Assembly (NCBI GenBank): GCA_040285745.1
Contig: JAUFOR010000005.1
Span: forward strand, 620,001-684,000
Length of the DNA stretch: 64,000 nt
Reading direction: 5' to 3'
Origin: Barthelona sp. PCE
Taxonomy: Eukaryota; Metamonada: BaSk clade
Below the pieces are notes generated by a model that was given only the letters and a program-made list of their open reading frames with translations, had not been told where the DNA came from and searched no databases. Shown here piece after piece: positions 18,201 through 26,971 of this stretch. The position numbers were made by a program, and so were the translations under genes. The stretch's first letter is position 1, and each line of letters begins with the position of its first letter.

Positions 18201-19756
18201 TAAACGTATGCGCCGTAGTCGTCGACCGTGGTGTTGACTTCAACAATCTTGAACGGGGATCCATCATAAAGCAGGGCGACTGTAGGCGTGAAATCACTCA
18301 GACTAACATCGAAATCGAGCCTAAAGCTGACTGTTGATCCTGATTTGGGAAGACTGGCAGGCACAGCATCGACGGGACGGGGGTACTGGAAAACAGTTAT
18401 ATTAGCACCACAGCCACTGTGCTGCAATAGGTTAAAGTAGTCACCGCCATCTTCACGAAGTACCCAAGTCAGTGAATACTTAATGTCCTTGTATGCAGAA
18501 CCGTACGATAGGGTGAACGAGTTGACAGGTACAGAAGCGGCTTCATAAAAGACGACACCCGACTCGTTGCGTGCTTGGACCATAAAGTTCGGTTGGCCGT
18601 CCCACTGCGGAGAGAAAACAACTCGGTCTTGCATGATCATCGAATCTTTGAATATATACGGCTGAAGCAGAGGCAAATCTGTTCCGTTGAAAGTCATGGA
18701 GATAGACGAGTCACCTGCTAAGCCAAGGACCTTCGGATCGATGTCGGTGATGTTCATAGCGCGCATTACTGTGATTGTGTAACCGGTGCTCATAAAGAGA
18801 TTCTGATCGGGGTGTACCCTCATCATAACCTGCTCATCCCGGTCATACTCTCCTAAATCATAGGGAATGTGCATATATATGGACTTCATCGATGCGGTCT
18901 GTGAAAAACGTGCAAACGGAACGATATCTGCCCGTGTCAATGTGTTGCTCATTGGAATGTTGTATCCGGCGAACTTGAAAGATAAGTGACTGATGTCTGG
19001 TAATGAGAATGCAGCCATTGATTCAAAGTAAATATTGTAGTAATCCGGATAGGAAGCCTGCATTGCGAATATCTGTGTGGGTTGCGGGTCAGTATATCCG
19101 TCAATACGGTAGAGCATGAACTTACTTGCTGATTCAAGTGTTTGAAAGGTCCCACCCAAGTGCTGCTTTAATCTAACTTCATTGTCTTGACCAAAGCCAA
19201 TCGTCATATCAAAGAGTGTCTTTCCGCATTCAGTAATGTTGAATGTGCGAATGTCGCGTTCGTAACCCGGAACAACATGAGTGGGGCAATCGGTTCCGCC
19301 AATAAAGATGGAGAATACATCACCAACAACGCCTCCAAATACTGGTACATAGAACGTGTCTGTTAAGGGATTAAAACCTTTCGGAACGAAAAGTACCTTA
19401 CCAAAGTTTGGATGTTCGTAAGGATAAAAACCACTACCAACAACTGTATCACCGTCGTCCTTCCATTGGATTTCAAGGGATATCTGGCCGCTATGGGCTG
19501 GGGGAAGTGTGCAGTTTTGGGCTTCACCTGATCCAGAAATATAACCCTCACAAGAGATTGGAACCCATGAACTGTCAGTAATATTGCGGTACTCTAAGTA
19601 CACGTTGGAGTAATACGTTGTCAATTCACCTGTGATTTTTGTGGACTGTTGTCTCGATATCCTCATAGGATTCCTGTTTGCGAAAATGTCTGTGATGACG
19701 GCATTCGACATCGTTGCGAATGCAAAAATCAAAAGAACGAGTAAAAAGGTACGCAT
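15230..19756 (-). CDS. Cys-rich multi-pass membrane receptor-like protein, 1,508 aa
   Basis: A signal peptide (MRTFLLVLLIFAFATMSNA) is followed by a long beta-rich ectodomain (about 20-895). A cysteine-rich EGF/TNFR/ephrin-receptor-like region follows (about 900-1080) with repeats such as CPQNTYANETGSIECTPC and CICKEGYFGEPGQNCTIC. After this come about seven hydrophobic helices (1085-1450), for example TPVFGIALLLFIFIIMLLF and NAVFCLLFLTVFLLLQV, with the motif YEPIVLLRK and, later, MQPY before the next helix. Proteins joining Cys-rich modules to this kind of C-terminal multi-helix domain occur in many free-living protists and look distantly TRP-channel-like; that is recognition by pattern. Between helices 1 and 2 lies an amphipathic stretch with AAEDFAEDALDALENI. 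The tail is acidic, then Ser/Gln-rich. Likely a plasma-membrane sensor or channel, substrate unknown. Confidence 0.7.
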   Translation of the reverse strand: MRTFLLVLLIFAFATMSNAVITDIFANRNPMRISRQQSTKITGELTTYYSNVYLEYRNITDSSWVPISCEGYISGSGEAQNCTLPPAHSGQISLEIQWKDDGDTVVGSGFYPYEHPNFGKVLFVPKGFNPLTDTFYVPVFGGVVGDVFSIFIGGTDCPTHVVPGYERDIRTFNITECGKTLFDMTIGFGQDNEVRLKQHLGGTFQTLESASKFMLYRIDGYTDPQPTQIFAMQASYPDYYNIYFESMAAFSLPDISHLSFKFAGYNIPMSNTLTRADIVPFARFSQTASMKSIYMHIPYDLGEYDRDEQVMMRVHPDQNLFMSTGYTITVMRAMNITDIDPKVLGLAGDSSISMTFNGTDLPLLQPYIFKDSMIMQDRVVFSPQWDGQPNFMVQARNESGVVFYEAASVPVNSFTLSYGSAYKDIKYSLTWVLREDGGDYFNLLQHSGCGANITVFQYPRPVDAVPASLPKSGSTVSFRLDFDVSLSDFTPTVALLYDGSPFKIVEVNTTVDDYGAYVYTIDTGSLNSLFTDDDMLFIEMDAYYLPDGRTDVDPKTYTSFRVFNNVHFDFCWPEVVGSRSTDLIECYGQFPYFGSGGRVKLVSVDNPQKSIEVEGRVIDSFSTLKFTKSVWNHPAGNVYVLFSPNNGATWLPYNTENRFQIELVDSVVLATTSVDPGLRIHPCSDDIENDAPYDMFITTGVPLTQIQIGSYVGIHEDEFFQTEPNVVFTGKDGYRLGHIPIIDNTALMEDDGSLQTFNVMVDIDDACDVIGNRNQVQVHLELSLLNLLIDYTPTDISFHEEPIIWDEMDYAEGYRNGGEYATITGSGFTPFLQLTGTSQPMIEFQTWSEDGETPSSGTNPIYFEDDNTATFTIPAVEYIGDAFISVIINNKRVLTSLEFTYQYCADGMYQTSYSQDCVEADYGYYVQTTGASTQTACPQNTYANETGSIECTPCANHSVSGERSIDASECICKEGYFGEPGQNCTICPDGAVCEMNNNVWPVPNAGYWADPADKGVVFECLSAGCTAGILQVSADCTDGYCSGCNEGHDNTSWACTECISGYYMKSDGNCNACPETSWSGPGLIGILSILGAYAIVALQKAAEDFAEDALDALENIDLDQVKSAVSGAFQGIKSALKGIDLRSFGVFINFNQILSLFGNFKLSFPDFITNIFEWVKKISFNVDLSSLSVACMTQLNAYDYLWLKMMTPVFGIALLLFIFIIMLLFRGCCCIKRDTAGNIFQKCASSFILLLVYGYSFLSSGVLNFWNCTVQADGRSVMTLYPDTICFDDVWEENKRLAMFGVFIYVLGIPVGLFLIIFRMQRKRKLDNPIFLALFGSVTETYEKEFIYYEPIVLLRKVSVVLCASVFSTTKVENAVFCLLFLTVFLLLQVRMQPYKEILNDVLDTLSLLTCFFTILSGIVTTIPESAGMTDSIKNGFSIINGVLIGANCLLFAYIVKQQISIICGGKKKDEDEEKKTTATMEEMYPIMGIQPSDVIVERRQSVVPSAQ

Positions 19757-19776
19757 TTATGCTTGTGCAATTGTAG

Positions 19777-19784
19777 TGAAAAGG
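19777..19784 (-). promoter_or_regulatory. Initiator-like CCTTTTCA element before the 15230-19756 gene
   Basis: CCTTTTCA, read on the minus strand, with its A 21 nt before the ATG at 19756. It is identical to the element before the kinase/HECT gene at 12358-12351. Identity at a matching distance supports a shared core-promoter role. Confidence 0.4.
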
Positions 19785-20039
19785 ACATAAAGACAAAAAC
19801 AAATTAGGAATTCACCTTTAAGATCCTCAATGTGAAATATTTACTGTGTGTGTTTGTATTGTACGTTTATAGGTACAATGGCTACAATAAAGCTTGAGAA
19901 ATATTGAGTTTCCAAAACCGGTTCTCTGTTGTGATTGTGAATATTTTTGAACGAAACACAGATTTAACCCTTGCACAGCAAGGTATCTGTGTTTCCAACA
20001 TAAAACAAGGCCAAAACAAAGGAACAAAAATAAATTATT

Positions 20040-20045
20040 TTTATT
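20040..20045 (-). terminator. AATAAA poly(A) signal of SSRP1
   Basis: TTTATT on the plus strand reads AATAAA on the minus strand. It starts five bases after the TAG stop at 20052-20050, matching the very short 3' ends of other genes here. Confidence 0.6.
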
Positions 20046-20049
20046 GAAA

Positions 20050-21684
20050 CTAATTCTCTTCTTCCTTGGCATCAATCTCACCACGTTCCTCCTTCTCGCC
20101 AGGCATGTTTGTGTTGGCAGCAGTTCTTTTCTTCTGATACTGAGCTTCGAAAGCTTCATTCAAAGCCTCATCTTCCATGGCATCTTCATCGTCTAGATCA
20201 ATCTGGAAGTCCTCATCCTCAGAGTCGCTCTCCTCGTTCTCATCCGCAATGATCTGTTGCTTCAAAGTCTCTTCAGGATTGGACACTGTGATTCGGTTGT
20301 TCTCAAACGCTGCTTGTATCGCGTCTGCCATGCTCTTGTCAATACCTGTGAACTCATAGTCCTCGTCTGCATGCACCAACATGTCAAAGTTCGACGTAGT
20401 GCCCATGCGCAGAAACTCGACCGACTCAATCTTGCTGAACGCTATGTAGAGGGGGTAGGGCTTGAAGAGGTACAGACACGCCTGCTCCATGATGAACAGC
20501 TGGCCCTGGTTGGCCTTGAGCGTGAGTTCGATACCGTGGTAGAACTGGGAAGGATCAAAACCGGGTAACGAATAACTCTTGTGCACCTTCTTCTTAGCAA
20601 GACCCTGTACGATCGAGCAGAAGGCATCAGAGCGCACGATGTTTGCGTACTCTGGTTTGAGGAGCGTATACTTGGATTGACATTCTTCCTCAGTCAAGTT
20701 CAGTTTGTAAGTGTTGTTCTCGGTGAGGTCACCGTCACTGAACTGGAAGATGAGCCAGTTATAGTTGGTCTTACCCTGGCGCAGTTCACGACGAAGCGAG
20801 ATACAGAAGTACGCCTTCCTCTCTTGACGACAAAGGAAAAGAGCACCAATTTGATTCCATGGCAAACGGAAGGACTGTGTTGCGGTCGTCAGGCGGATGT
20901 AGTCGGGGTACAGCTGGCAGTCATAGTTCGCACGGGGCATAAGACATTTGATCTTTTCGAACCTGCACAGAATGTTTGAAGATGTACCAGTCAGATCTGT
21001 TGTATTCAATAGGTACTCCGCAAAGTCGGCTGCATGGTTCTTCTTGCGCTCTGGGATGGCCATTTCCTTCTCAGCAGCGAGGTCAGCAACGAAATTGTGG
21101 AAGACTTGGATGTTATCTTCGGTGGGTATATGCATTCGCATTGAACTTAAAAGATCACCTTTGAAACCACGCTCTTCCTGCTCCTGGATATCGAACTGGA
21201 TGTCAACGTCCTGCCCACTGGGCTTAATTGAGTTAACAAAAGTCATTGGAACAGAGAAGTAATTCTTCAAAGCTTCAGCAGAAACAAAATGCCAACCAGC
21301 ACCGTCTACAGCAACACGACCGTAGTTGCAGCCGTCAAAGCACATTTCAAACGCAACAACGGGAATTTGGATCCTTGTGTTTTCTTGCTCATGATAAAAA
21401 TACTTGGCGGCGAATTTCTTGAATGCATCAACATTTTCTTCGGTTAAACCGTCGAAGATAAGAAGCTCTTCGTCTTTCATTGATACACGAATTCTATATT
21501 TCATGTTAAAGAGTTGCCCCACTGAAAACTCTACAACTTCTCCGATATCATAGAGTTGTGCCTCTGTGTGATTGCGAGATTTGAACCCAAATGCTTCTGG
21601 GGTGAACTTCAGAACTCCAAGGGGAAGCTTGATTGAGTGGGAGAATGAAATACTTTTAAAAATGATGCTAGCGCTTTCTTCCAT
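20050..21684 (-). CDS. POB3: FACT complex subunit SSRP1/Pob3, 544 aa
   Basis: The smaller subunit of FACT, the histone chaperone that loosens and rebuilds nucleosomes during transcription and replication, acting in the nucleus with Spt16. The N-terminal domain (about 1-110) starts FKSISFSHSIKLPLGVLKF, and AVDGAGWHFV and VAFEMCFD match the conserved SSRP1 core. Tandem PH-like domains cover about 190-470 (MHIPTEDNIQVFHNFVADL; LPGFDPSQFYHGIELTLKA). The C-terminus is acidic (about 475-520, with DSEDEDFQIDLDDEDAMEDE) and then short and charged. There is no HMG box, so the form is like yeast Pob3 rather than animal or plant SSRP1. A separate HMG protein may supply that function, as Nhp6 does in yeast. 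The start is the first ATG and precedes the conserved core. Confidence 0.93.
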   Translation of the reverse strand: MEESASIIFKSISFSHSIKLPLGVLKFTPEAFGFKSRNHTEAQLYDIGEVVEFSVGQLFNMKYRIRVSMKDEELLIFDGLTEENVDAFKKFAAKYFYHEQENTRIQIPVVAFEMCFDGCNYGRVAVDGAGWHFVSAEALKNYFSVPMTFVNSIKPSGQDVDIQFDIQEQEERGFKGDLLSSMRMHIPTEDNIQVFHNFVADLAAEKEMAIPERKKNHAADFAEYLLNTTDLTGTSSNILCRFEKIKCLMPRANYDCQLYPDYIRLTTATQSFRLPWNQIGALFLCRQERKAYFCISLRRELRQGKTNYNWLIFQFSDGDLTENNTYKLNLTEEECQSKYTLLKPEYANIVRSDAFCSIVQGLAKKKVHKSYSLPGFDPSQFYHGIELTLKANQGQLFIMEQACLYLFKPYPLYIAFSKIESVEFLRMGTTSNFDMLVHADEDYEFTGIDKSMADAIQAAFENNRITVSNPEETLKQQIIADENEESDSEDEDFQIDLDDEDAMEDEALNEAFEAQYQKKRTAANTNMPGEKEERGEIDAKEEEN

Positions 21685-22505
21685 ACTATGTGATGATTTA
21701 ACAACCGTAGAAAGGTGTTAGGAAGAATGAAGAAGGGGAAAAATTACAGTAGCAAGGATTTTCTAAAGCTTTCGAATCTGAGAAGAATGTGTAACATATT
21801 TTACTTTGGAGTGGCAAGTATTAAAGATTTAAACATTGGATATCGATATTTATGTTGTAAACATGTTTCAGAAAAGGAGAAAACTGTTTACCTGCATAAA
21901 ATTTTGCCAGTGTACACAGTTTATTCCAATGTGCATTGTACTGTTGTATGACTTATTTACAATATTTGGTTATTTGGCTTAGAAAAAAATCTTAATTGTG
22001 GCTGTGAAAACAGCAAAAGTATTTACTAAAAGTTTATACAAATTAATATCAAGTTAGAAAACAAAAATTGGCCCAGATGTATTTCATTGGTACATAAAAA
22101 ATAAGCCCTATGTGATATAATGATGATAATTCTTTTAGAGCTTTCTTCAATCCTTCATGAAGTAATAATCCTTCAAACAACTTCTATAACAGCTATCTAT
22201 CGTTTCTTTACGTGCAAAACTTATATATAATGTTGCAAACGAACTAAAACATGAATTGTTGACAAGATCAAATAGTACAGCATAAACAGCAAATCAGGGG
22301 CACAAGGTAGCCAGAAATACCCCGATCACTGATCATAAATAGATATTTGAAAATGGTATGATGGTGAAAAAATGTATTACACTCTCTCCAACAATTTTGT
22401 CACTTTCTAAAGGACAAAGTAGGCTTAAAACGGTAGCTAAAAGTGGATCACGACAATAAAATATCCCCAATGTCTCCTTTTGCTTTATTTTCCTGTTTCT
22501 TATCA
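21685..22505. other. AT-rich intergenic region between divergent SSRP1 and eL34
   Basis: This 821 bp AT-rich gap lies between divergent housekeeping genes and holds both promoters. On the minus strand CCTTCTTCA at 21736-21728 lies 44 nt before the SSRP1 ATG. On the plus strand a pyrimidine-rich run (22476-22504) precedes the eL34 ATG directly. A 78-codon open frame at 21715-21951 begins with GTG and resembles nothing I recognise. No structured RNA was recognised. Confidence 0.5.
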
Positions 22506-22826
22506 ATGGTTCGTGTTACACTCCGCAGACGCACATCCTACAACACCAAGTCCCAAAAGACCCGCGTTGTTAAGACCCCTGGAGGTCGTTTGGTCACCCG
22601 TTATCTTAAGAAGAAGACTTCTGCTCCCAGATGTGGATTTTGCTCTTCTAAGCTTCAAGGTATCCCCAGAGTTCACCCCAAGGAGATGCACCGTCTTTCT
22701 AAGAACCAACGTACCGTTTCCCGTGCTTACGGTGGAAATCTTTGCCACAAGTGCGTCAGAGACCGTGTTCTTCGTGCCTTCCTTGCTGAGGAGCGTCAGG
22801 CCGTCAAGAAGTCCATGAAGGAATAG
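22506..22826 (+). CDS. RPL34: 60S ribosomal protein eL34, 106 aa
   Basis: Component of the large cytosolic ribosomal subunit. The protein begins MVRVTLRRRTSYNTKSQKTR, the standard eukaryotic eL34 start, and continues with TPGGRLVTRYLKKK, APRCGFC, the GIPRVHP motif and RTVSRAYGGNLCHKCVRDR. The CGFC and CHKC pairs can form a zinc-binding site, a feature kept in many eukaryotic eL34 proteins. Length is normal. An in-frame ATG at 22470 lies upstream but would add 12 residues absent from the family. Most eukaryotes have introns in this gene; here it is uninterrupted. An AATAAA follows at 22849-22854. Confidence 0.97.
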   Translation: MVRVTLRRRTSYNTKSQKTRVVKTPGGRLVTRYLKKKTSAPRCGFCSSKLQGIPRVHPKEMHRLSKNQRTVSRAYGGNLCHKCVRDRVLRAFLAEERQAVKKSMKE

Positions 22827-22848
22827 TCACATTCTTGTCAAGAACCAG

Positions 22849-22854
22849 AATAAA
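22849..22854 (+). terminator. AATAAA poly(A) signal of eL34
   Basis: Canonical hexamer 23 bases after the TAG stop codon. The 266 bp to the next stop (23093, convergent gene) is AT-rich and holds nothing else recognisable. Confidence 0.6.
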
Positions 22855-23092
22855 ATGGGATTACCTATTCCCTTTATTGTTTTGTCTTTTTTTGCATAGC
22901 AGTGCGTTAAGTGCTGTTGAATTCATAAAATTTCGGTGATGAATACTTGAACAAAGGTTTTTTGTGAATTAACCTGTTCAATGTTTTCAATACTTAGAGC
23001 AGATTTAATTTGTATTTATTGGTGTGAAATGTGGTCATTAATGGTCTTCGCACGTCTTACATTTGGATTTACATACAATAGGAGAAAATCAT

Positions 23093-26000
23093 TTAATTTT
23101 GGACTATTCTCAAAATTTCCACTTTCATGCGCCTTGTAGAGCCAGGCACGCGTAGCACATGCTCTGCCAACCCAACCGAAACGCCTAACAAAGCACTGGG
23201 CTGCAAAACAACAGAAATATCGTGGACACTCCTATAGTCGCCAAATAGCCACTCAGCAACCTTCTTGATACATTCACCGGTCATATCGGCCAGCATGGCT
23301 TCCAATTGTTCCCTTATATCCGCAGAAACAGCATCATCGTATTTCAAACAATCGCAAACAGTTGCAGCTGAGATGGAAGGCTCGCAACACACAATATTTT
23401 TAACGTCGTGGAAGGACATCCCGGTGAGATGGGCAGCAGCGAAGTCAGTGGCGTGAAATGCTTGGTGCAAACGAGCGGATAACTCAAGATTTGCGTTTTC
23501 TTTGAAGAAGCTCTCAACAACACTATGATCCATTTCGATGTTCATAGATGCGTATATCGAGGGGTACACACGCGAAAATACATCTTCACTTAGCAATTCG
23601 CTGTGGTCGTTGCTTATCGCGTTGAGCAGAAAATTACCAATTTGTGAATCATCAACCGGAACACCGAAAATCAGACAGCTGTACACGAAACCGACAAGGG
23701 CAAGAGCGCTGGCCTCACAAAATGCAGGAAGCAGCGTATTGCTCTGGATGTAGTCAGCAAAGCACTCGAACGACATCTCATCACCATCGGTCTTCAAGCT
23801 GACGCCAAAGAACTCATCAGAGTCCATGAACGACGTGAAATCCCCAAACACACGAATGAAGAACGCATCAAGCGGTTCATCAGATCTCTGCTCATATGCA
23901 ATTGGCGACAGATCCTGCTTTGAAAGAGCGTGCCTGATGATATTGTCTCGCAGACCGCCACCGCCGCTGGTTTTCCACTCGTGGAGTGCGAGCTCAAAGA
24001 TGGACGGGCGGTCCTGTGGCAGTAATGTGATGCATCTGTTGAACAGATCTGAGTGGGTTGTGTTGCTGCCAAACAGGTAGAGCAGAGTCTTTCCCAGGGC
24101 GAACACATCACTCATTGTGGTGTGCGGCTGACCATCACTGAGCACCTCAGGGGCGACGAAGCCCACAGTACCAACCATGGTTGTACCCAACAAAGTCTGG
24201 GCGGTGTCCACGCTCACCCCAAAGTCGCACAGCTTGACGGTGGGGTTGCTGCCGTCGTCGTCGCAGAACACGAGAACGTTCTGGGGTTTGAGATCGCGCA
24301 GCAGGATACCGTTGGCATGAACGAAAAATACGCACTGTACAAGCTGGTGTGCCAAAGAGTTACGTGTCTCTGAACTGATATCCGGGAAGCGCGCGACGTA
24401 ATCAAACAGATCAAATGGGGCACGCTCAAGCTCCAGGCATACAAAATCCACATACAGCTCATTTTCCTCGAGCGACGCTACGAACACAACGTTCTTGAGA
24501 GATACGATACATGGGCTTGTCTTTGTTAGGACGCGCAGTTCCTTGCGCAGTGTTTTGATGTTAAGTTCATAATCGCCCTCGTATTCGTCGCTGACGCAGA
24601 AGCACTTCAGGAGCTTGTCATCCCTCTTAACGATACAGTTATCCAGCGGCATGTGCTCGAATTCACCGTTGAGATATAAAGCAGAGCTGATCACGGTTGG
24701 CGGGAAAGGGAACGCGATGTTGTCGAGGTGCAGCTTCTCCAGCAGGGACTCGCAGTTGACGGAGAGCGAGACATCGTACCGCAACTGGTCCAGCTGGCTC
24801 CGAAGAGAGCTGAGCTCAGCACCGAGCGCCGCTTTAGCGTTGGTGAAACGATCATCAACAACTCGTTGCAGTCTGAGCATGTAGCGCTTCAATCGGGATT
24901 CCAATGAGTTGAGCTTGTTTATGTCGACGGGCGTGTCCAGCTTCTTTCTCTTGCGGCGGCGCTTCTTCTGCTGCGCCAGTTGCACCTCCTTGAACTGCTC
25001 CATTTGCTGAAGAAGTGCGGTGCATGACTCGGTGAGGGGAGCGAGTGCGCTTGTGATATCGGTCAGTAGAAGGCACTGGCTGAACGCAATGAACAGATCG
25101 GAAGCAGCGCACTTATCCATGAACTTAAAGTGTTCGTCGTATTTGCTGACTTCATCTTGCATTGTCAGGAACGTGTCCTCGCTCAGAACACCTGCCAGCG
25201 GGTACTGGTCAACAATAGCTTGGAAGCGCTGCTTGACCGTTTCTGAGAGCGACGAATTGAATTTGTGAGAACGTTTAACAGCCTTCATGTTGGTGTAAAA
25301 TATTATGCACTCGTTCAGACCGTCTGCCAGTTTCTGCATTCCATCCGGCGCAATATTAGCCGACAGGTCGTGGATTGCAGTGTAAGACGGCAATGTAATC
25401 AGCGAAAGTGTGACACAGCACTTACTGATGTAGATGCGCAGTTTCTCGACATCAGAAGCGCCCGAGTCTGCTACAACGGTGGCAAGGGTTGTGAGGGCAG
25501 TGTTGAGCTTCATATTCGTGATCGCTTGTTCCTCAGCGTGTTTCTGCTGCATCGATGTTATTTGCTCGTCGTACAAGTTTTTCATTGATGATATTTGTTC
25601 ATCATTCTGCTGTTTCATCGCAGTGATTTGCTCTCTGAACATAGCTTCCATTTCAACAATCTTAGAGTTAACAAGAACATCCATTGCTGCAAGGCGGTTG
25701 GACATGGTTACAATTGAAAGATCAGTGGTACACAGCGCATGCTCTCCCTTTCCATCAGGTTGCCAGTTATAAAGATATCTGCCTCCGGTATTTGTTGTTA
25801 TTTTAAATACAATAGGGTCAACTTGGTTTAGTATGACATCGGAAATACTACTATCGAGGAAAGGCAACGATGCATTGAATACAGAACCATTGGAATCAAT
25901 ACAAACACATGAATTATCATAGAAAACAAATAAATGATCATTGTACTTTATACAATCGCTTATTGAATTAAATTTCAAACGTAATATGAGATCTTCGCCG

Positions 26001-26971
26001 TTAAATACACAGAAAAAGTCAGAAAACCGAACATATCTCACCGATTCACAACCAGATGCATCGTAGATCGGGAATTCCTGCAAAAGTTGTTTAAGCAATT
26101 CGGATTCAGGCGGTGTGAATACAACAGCACCAGTTTCTATGTCCCATACACCGTCTGATACAATGAACCTCTCATTGGGCGATATTTTAATGTAGTTAGT
26201 GCTTTTTTTAGCATTAGAAATTGTGTATAGAGGGGAAATGATAATTTCTTGACTACCCTTTCGAAATAAAACAATTGAGTGACCTTCAGTGGTTGTTACA
26301 TAGTTAGCTGATGCAAATGTACAATTTAAATTCACTACACTATTCACCATGTATTCTTTAACCTTTGATGTGTCAAAGTTTAAATGCTGCAAACAATATC
26401 TCCTATTTTTCTCATCGTAAAAAGAAGCAAATGCATAATTATCTCCAATTCTGTGTTGGGAGAAATTAACTCTATAATTGTGTGGAAAACTAACTTTAAA
26501 GTCTTCTGAAACAACAAGTCTCTCTAGAATATTATCCCTCATAATCAAAAATTGATTCTTCCACAGTGCATCAATCTTAGTTATTGTGCAATACGTAGCA
26601 TGATTATAACTTCTTGTTTTCACTTTTTTTTCACAAAAAATTAATCTATTCTTAGTTCTACTCCAAATTTTTAATGTTTGCTTATCTGTATGCACAAAAC
26701 ATAGCAAGTCACCATCGCCAGAAACAGAACAAAACCCTGCATTTCTCTCGCTAACATGTGCTAACTCATCACCGCTCTCAGCTGATAATACGAACATGTT
26801 GGTTTCATCGGTACAGCATGCGATATACAATTGATTATGTGATAAACTGGCGTAACAAACAGGATCATCCAACTCAATTACTCTGACGATATCTTCGCCC
26901 AGTGTGTTATCTTCGAAAAAAGCAGTACGGATAAGCTCAATCTTCCCCTCTACAACGCGTATTTGAAGCAT
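23093..26971 (-). CDS. Propeller / coiled-coil / kinase / cysteine-less HECT-like fusion, 1,292 aa
   Basis: Paralogue of the 8478 gene: same layout, with shared signatures such as YPLAGVL, LLKCFCVSD and SLAHQLV. Residues 1-430 resemble a beta-propeller. About 435-500 is a coiled coil with a repeated EQIxxM unit (EQITAMKQQNDEQISSMK). The kinase domain (about 760-1000) keeps LRDLKPQN (Asp near 893), CDFG (Asp near 916) and VAPEVL, with a candidate beta-3 Lys in LLKCFCV but no glycine-rich loop; it may be active. The C-terminal region aligns with the paralogue's HECT domain (GFVYSCLIFGVPVD, then GVSVGLAEHVLRVP). The position of the catalytic cysteine is Ala1269, the VTxxN strand of the N-lobe is missing, and the C-terminal tail is about nine residues shorter. 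Inferred role: a kinase with a dead HECT scaffold, perhaps partnering or antagonising the 8478 ligase. GC rises from about 33-38% in the propeller part to about 58-63% in the middle. Confidence 0.8.
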   Translation of the reverse strand: MLQIRVVEGKIELIRTAFFEDNTLGEDIVRVIELDDPVCYASLSHNQLYIACCTDETNMFVLSAESGDELAHVSERNAGFCSVSGDGDLLCFVHTDKQTLKIWSRTKNRLIFCEKKVKTRSYNHATYCTITKIDALWKNQFLIMRDNILERLVVSEDFKVSFPHNYRVNFSQHRIGDNYAFASFYDEKNRRYCLQHLNFDTSKVKEYMVNSVVNLNCTFASANYVTTTEGHSIVLFRKGSQEIIISPLYTISNAKKSTNYIKISPNERFIVSDGVWDIETGAVVFTPPESELLKQLLQEFPIYDASGCESVRYVRFSDFFCVFNGEDLILRLKFNSISDCIKYNDHLFVFYDNSCVCIDSNGSVFNASLPFLDSSISDVILNQVDPIVFKITTNTGGRYLYNWQPDGKGEHALCTTDLSIVTMSNRLAAMDVLVNSKIVEMEAMFREQITAMKQQNDEQISSMKNLYDEQITSMQQKHAEEQAITNMKLNTALTTLATVVADSGASDVEKLRIYISKCCVTLSLITLPSYTAIHDLSANIAPDGMQKLADGLNECIIFYTNMKAVKRSHKFNSSLSETVKQRFQAIVDQYPLAGVLSEDTFLTMQDEVSKYDEHFKFMDKCAASDLFIAFSQCLLLTDITSALAPLTESCTALLQQMEQFKEVQLAQQKKRRRKRKKLDTPVDINKLNSLESRLKRYMLRLQRVVDDRFTNAKAALGAELSSLRSQLDQLRYDVSLSVNCESLLEKLHLDNIAFPFPPTVISSALYLNGEFEHMPLDNCIVKRDDKLLKCFCVSDEYEGDYELNIKTLRKELRVLTKTSPCIVSLKNVVFVASLEENELYVDFVCLELERAPFDLFDYVARFPDISSETRNSLAHQLVQCVFFVHANGILLRDLKPQNVLVFCDDDGSNPTVKLCDFGVSVDTAQTLLGTTMVGTVGFVAPEVLSDGQPHTTMSDVFALGKTLLYLFGSNTTHSDLFNRCITLLPQDRPSIFELALHEWKTSGGGGLRDNIIRHALSKQDLSPIAYEQRSDEPLDAFFIRVFGDFTSFMDSDEFFGVSLKTDGDEMSFECFADYIQSNTLLPAFCEASALALVGFVYSCLIFGVPVDDSQIGNFLLNAISNDHSELLSEDVFSRVYPSIYASMNIEMDHSVVESFFKENANLELSARLHQAFHATDFAAAHLTGMSFHDVKNIVCCEPSISAATVCDCLKYDDAVSADIREQLEAMLADMTGECIKKVAEWLFGDYRSVHDISVVLQPSALLGVSVGLAEHVLRVPGSTRRMKVEILRIVQN

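Noticed and set aside
21715-21951. 78-codon open frame between SSRP1 and eL34
   Set aside because: GTG start, AT-rich, no domain; likely chance in intergenic DNA.
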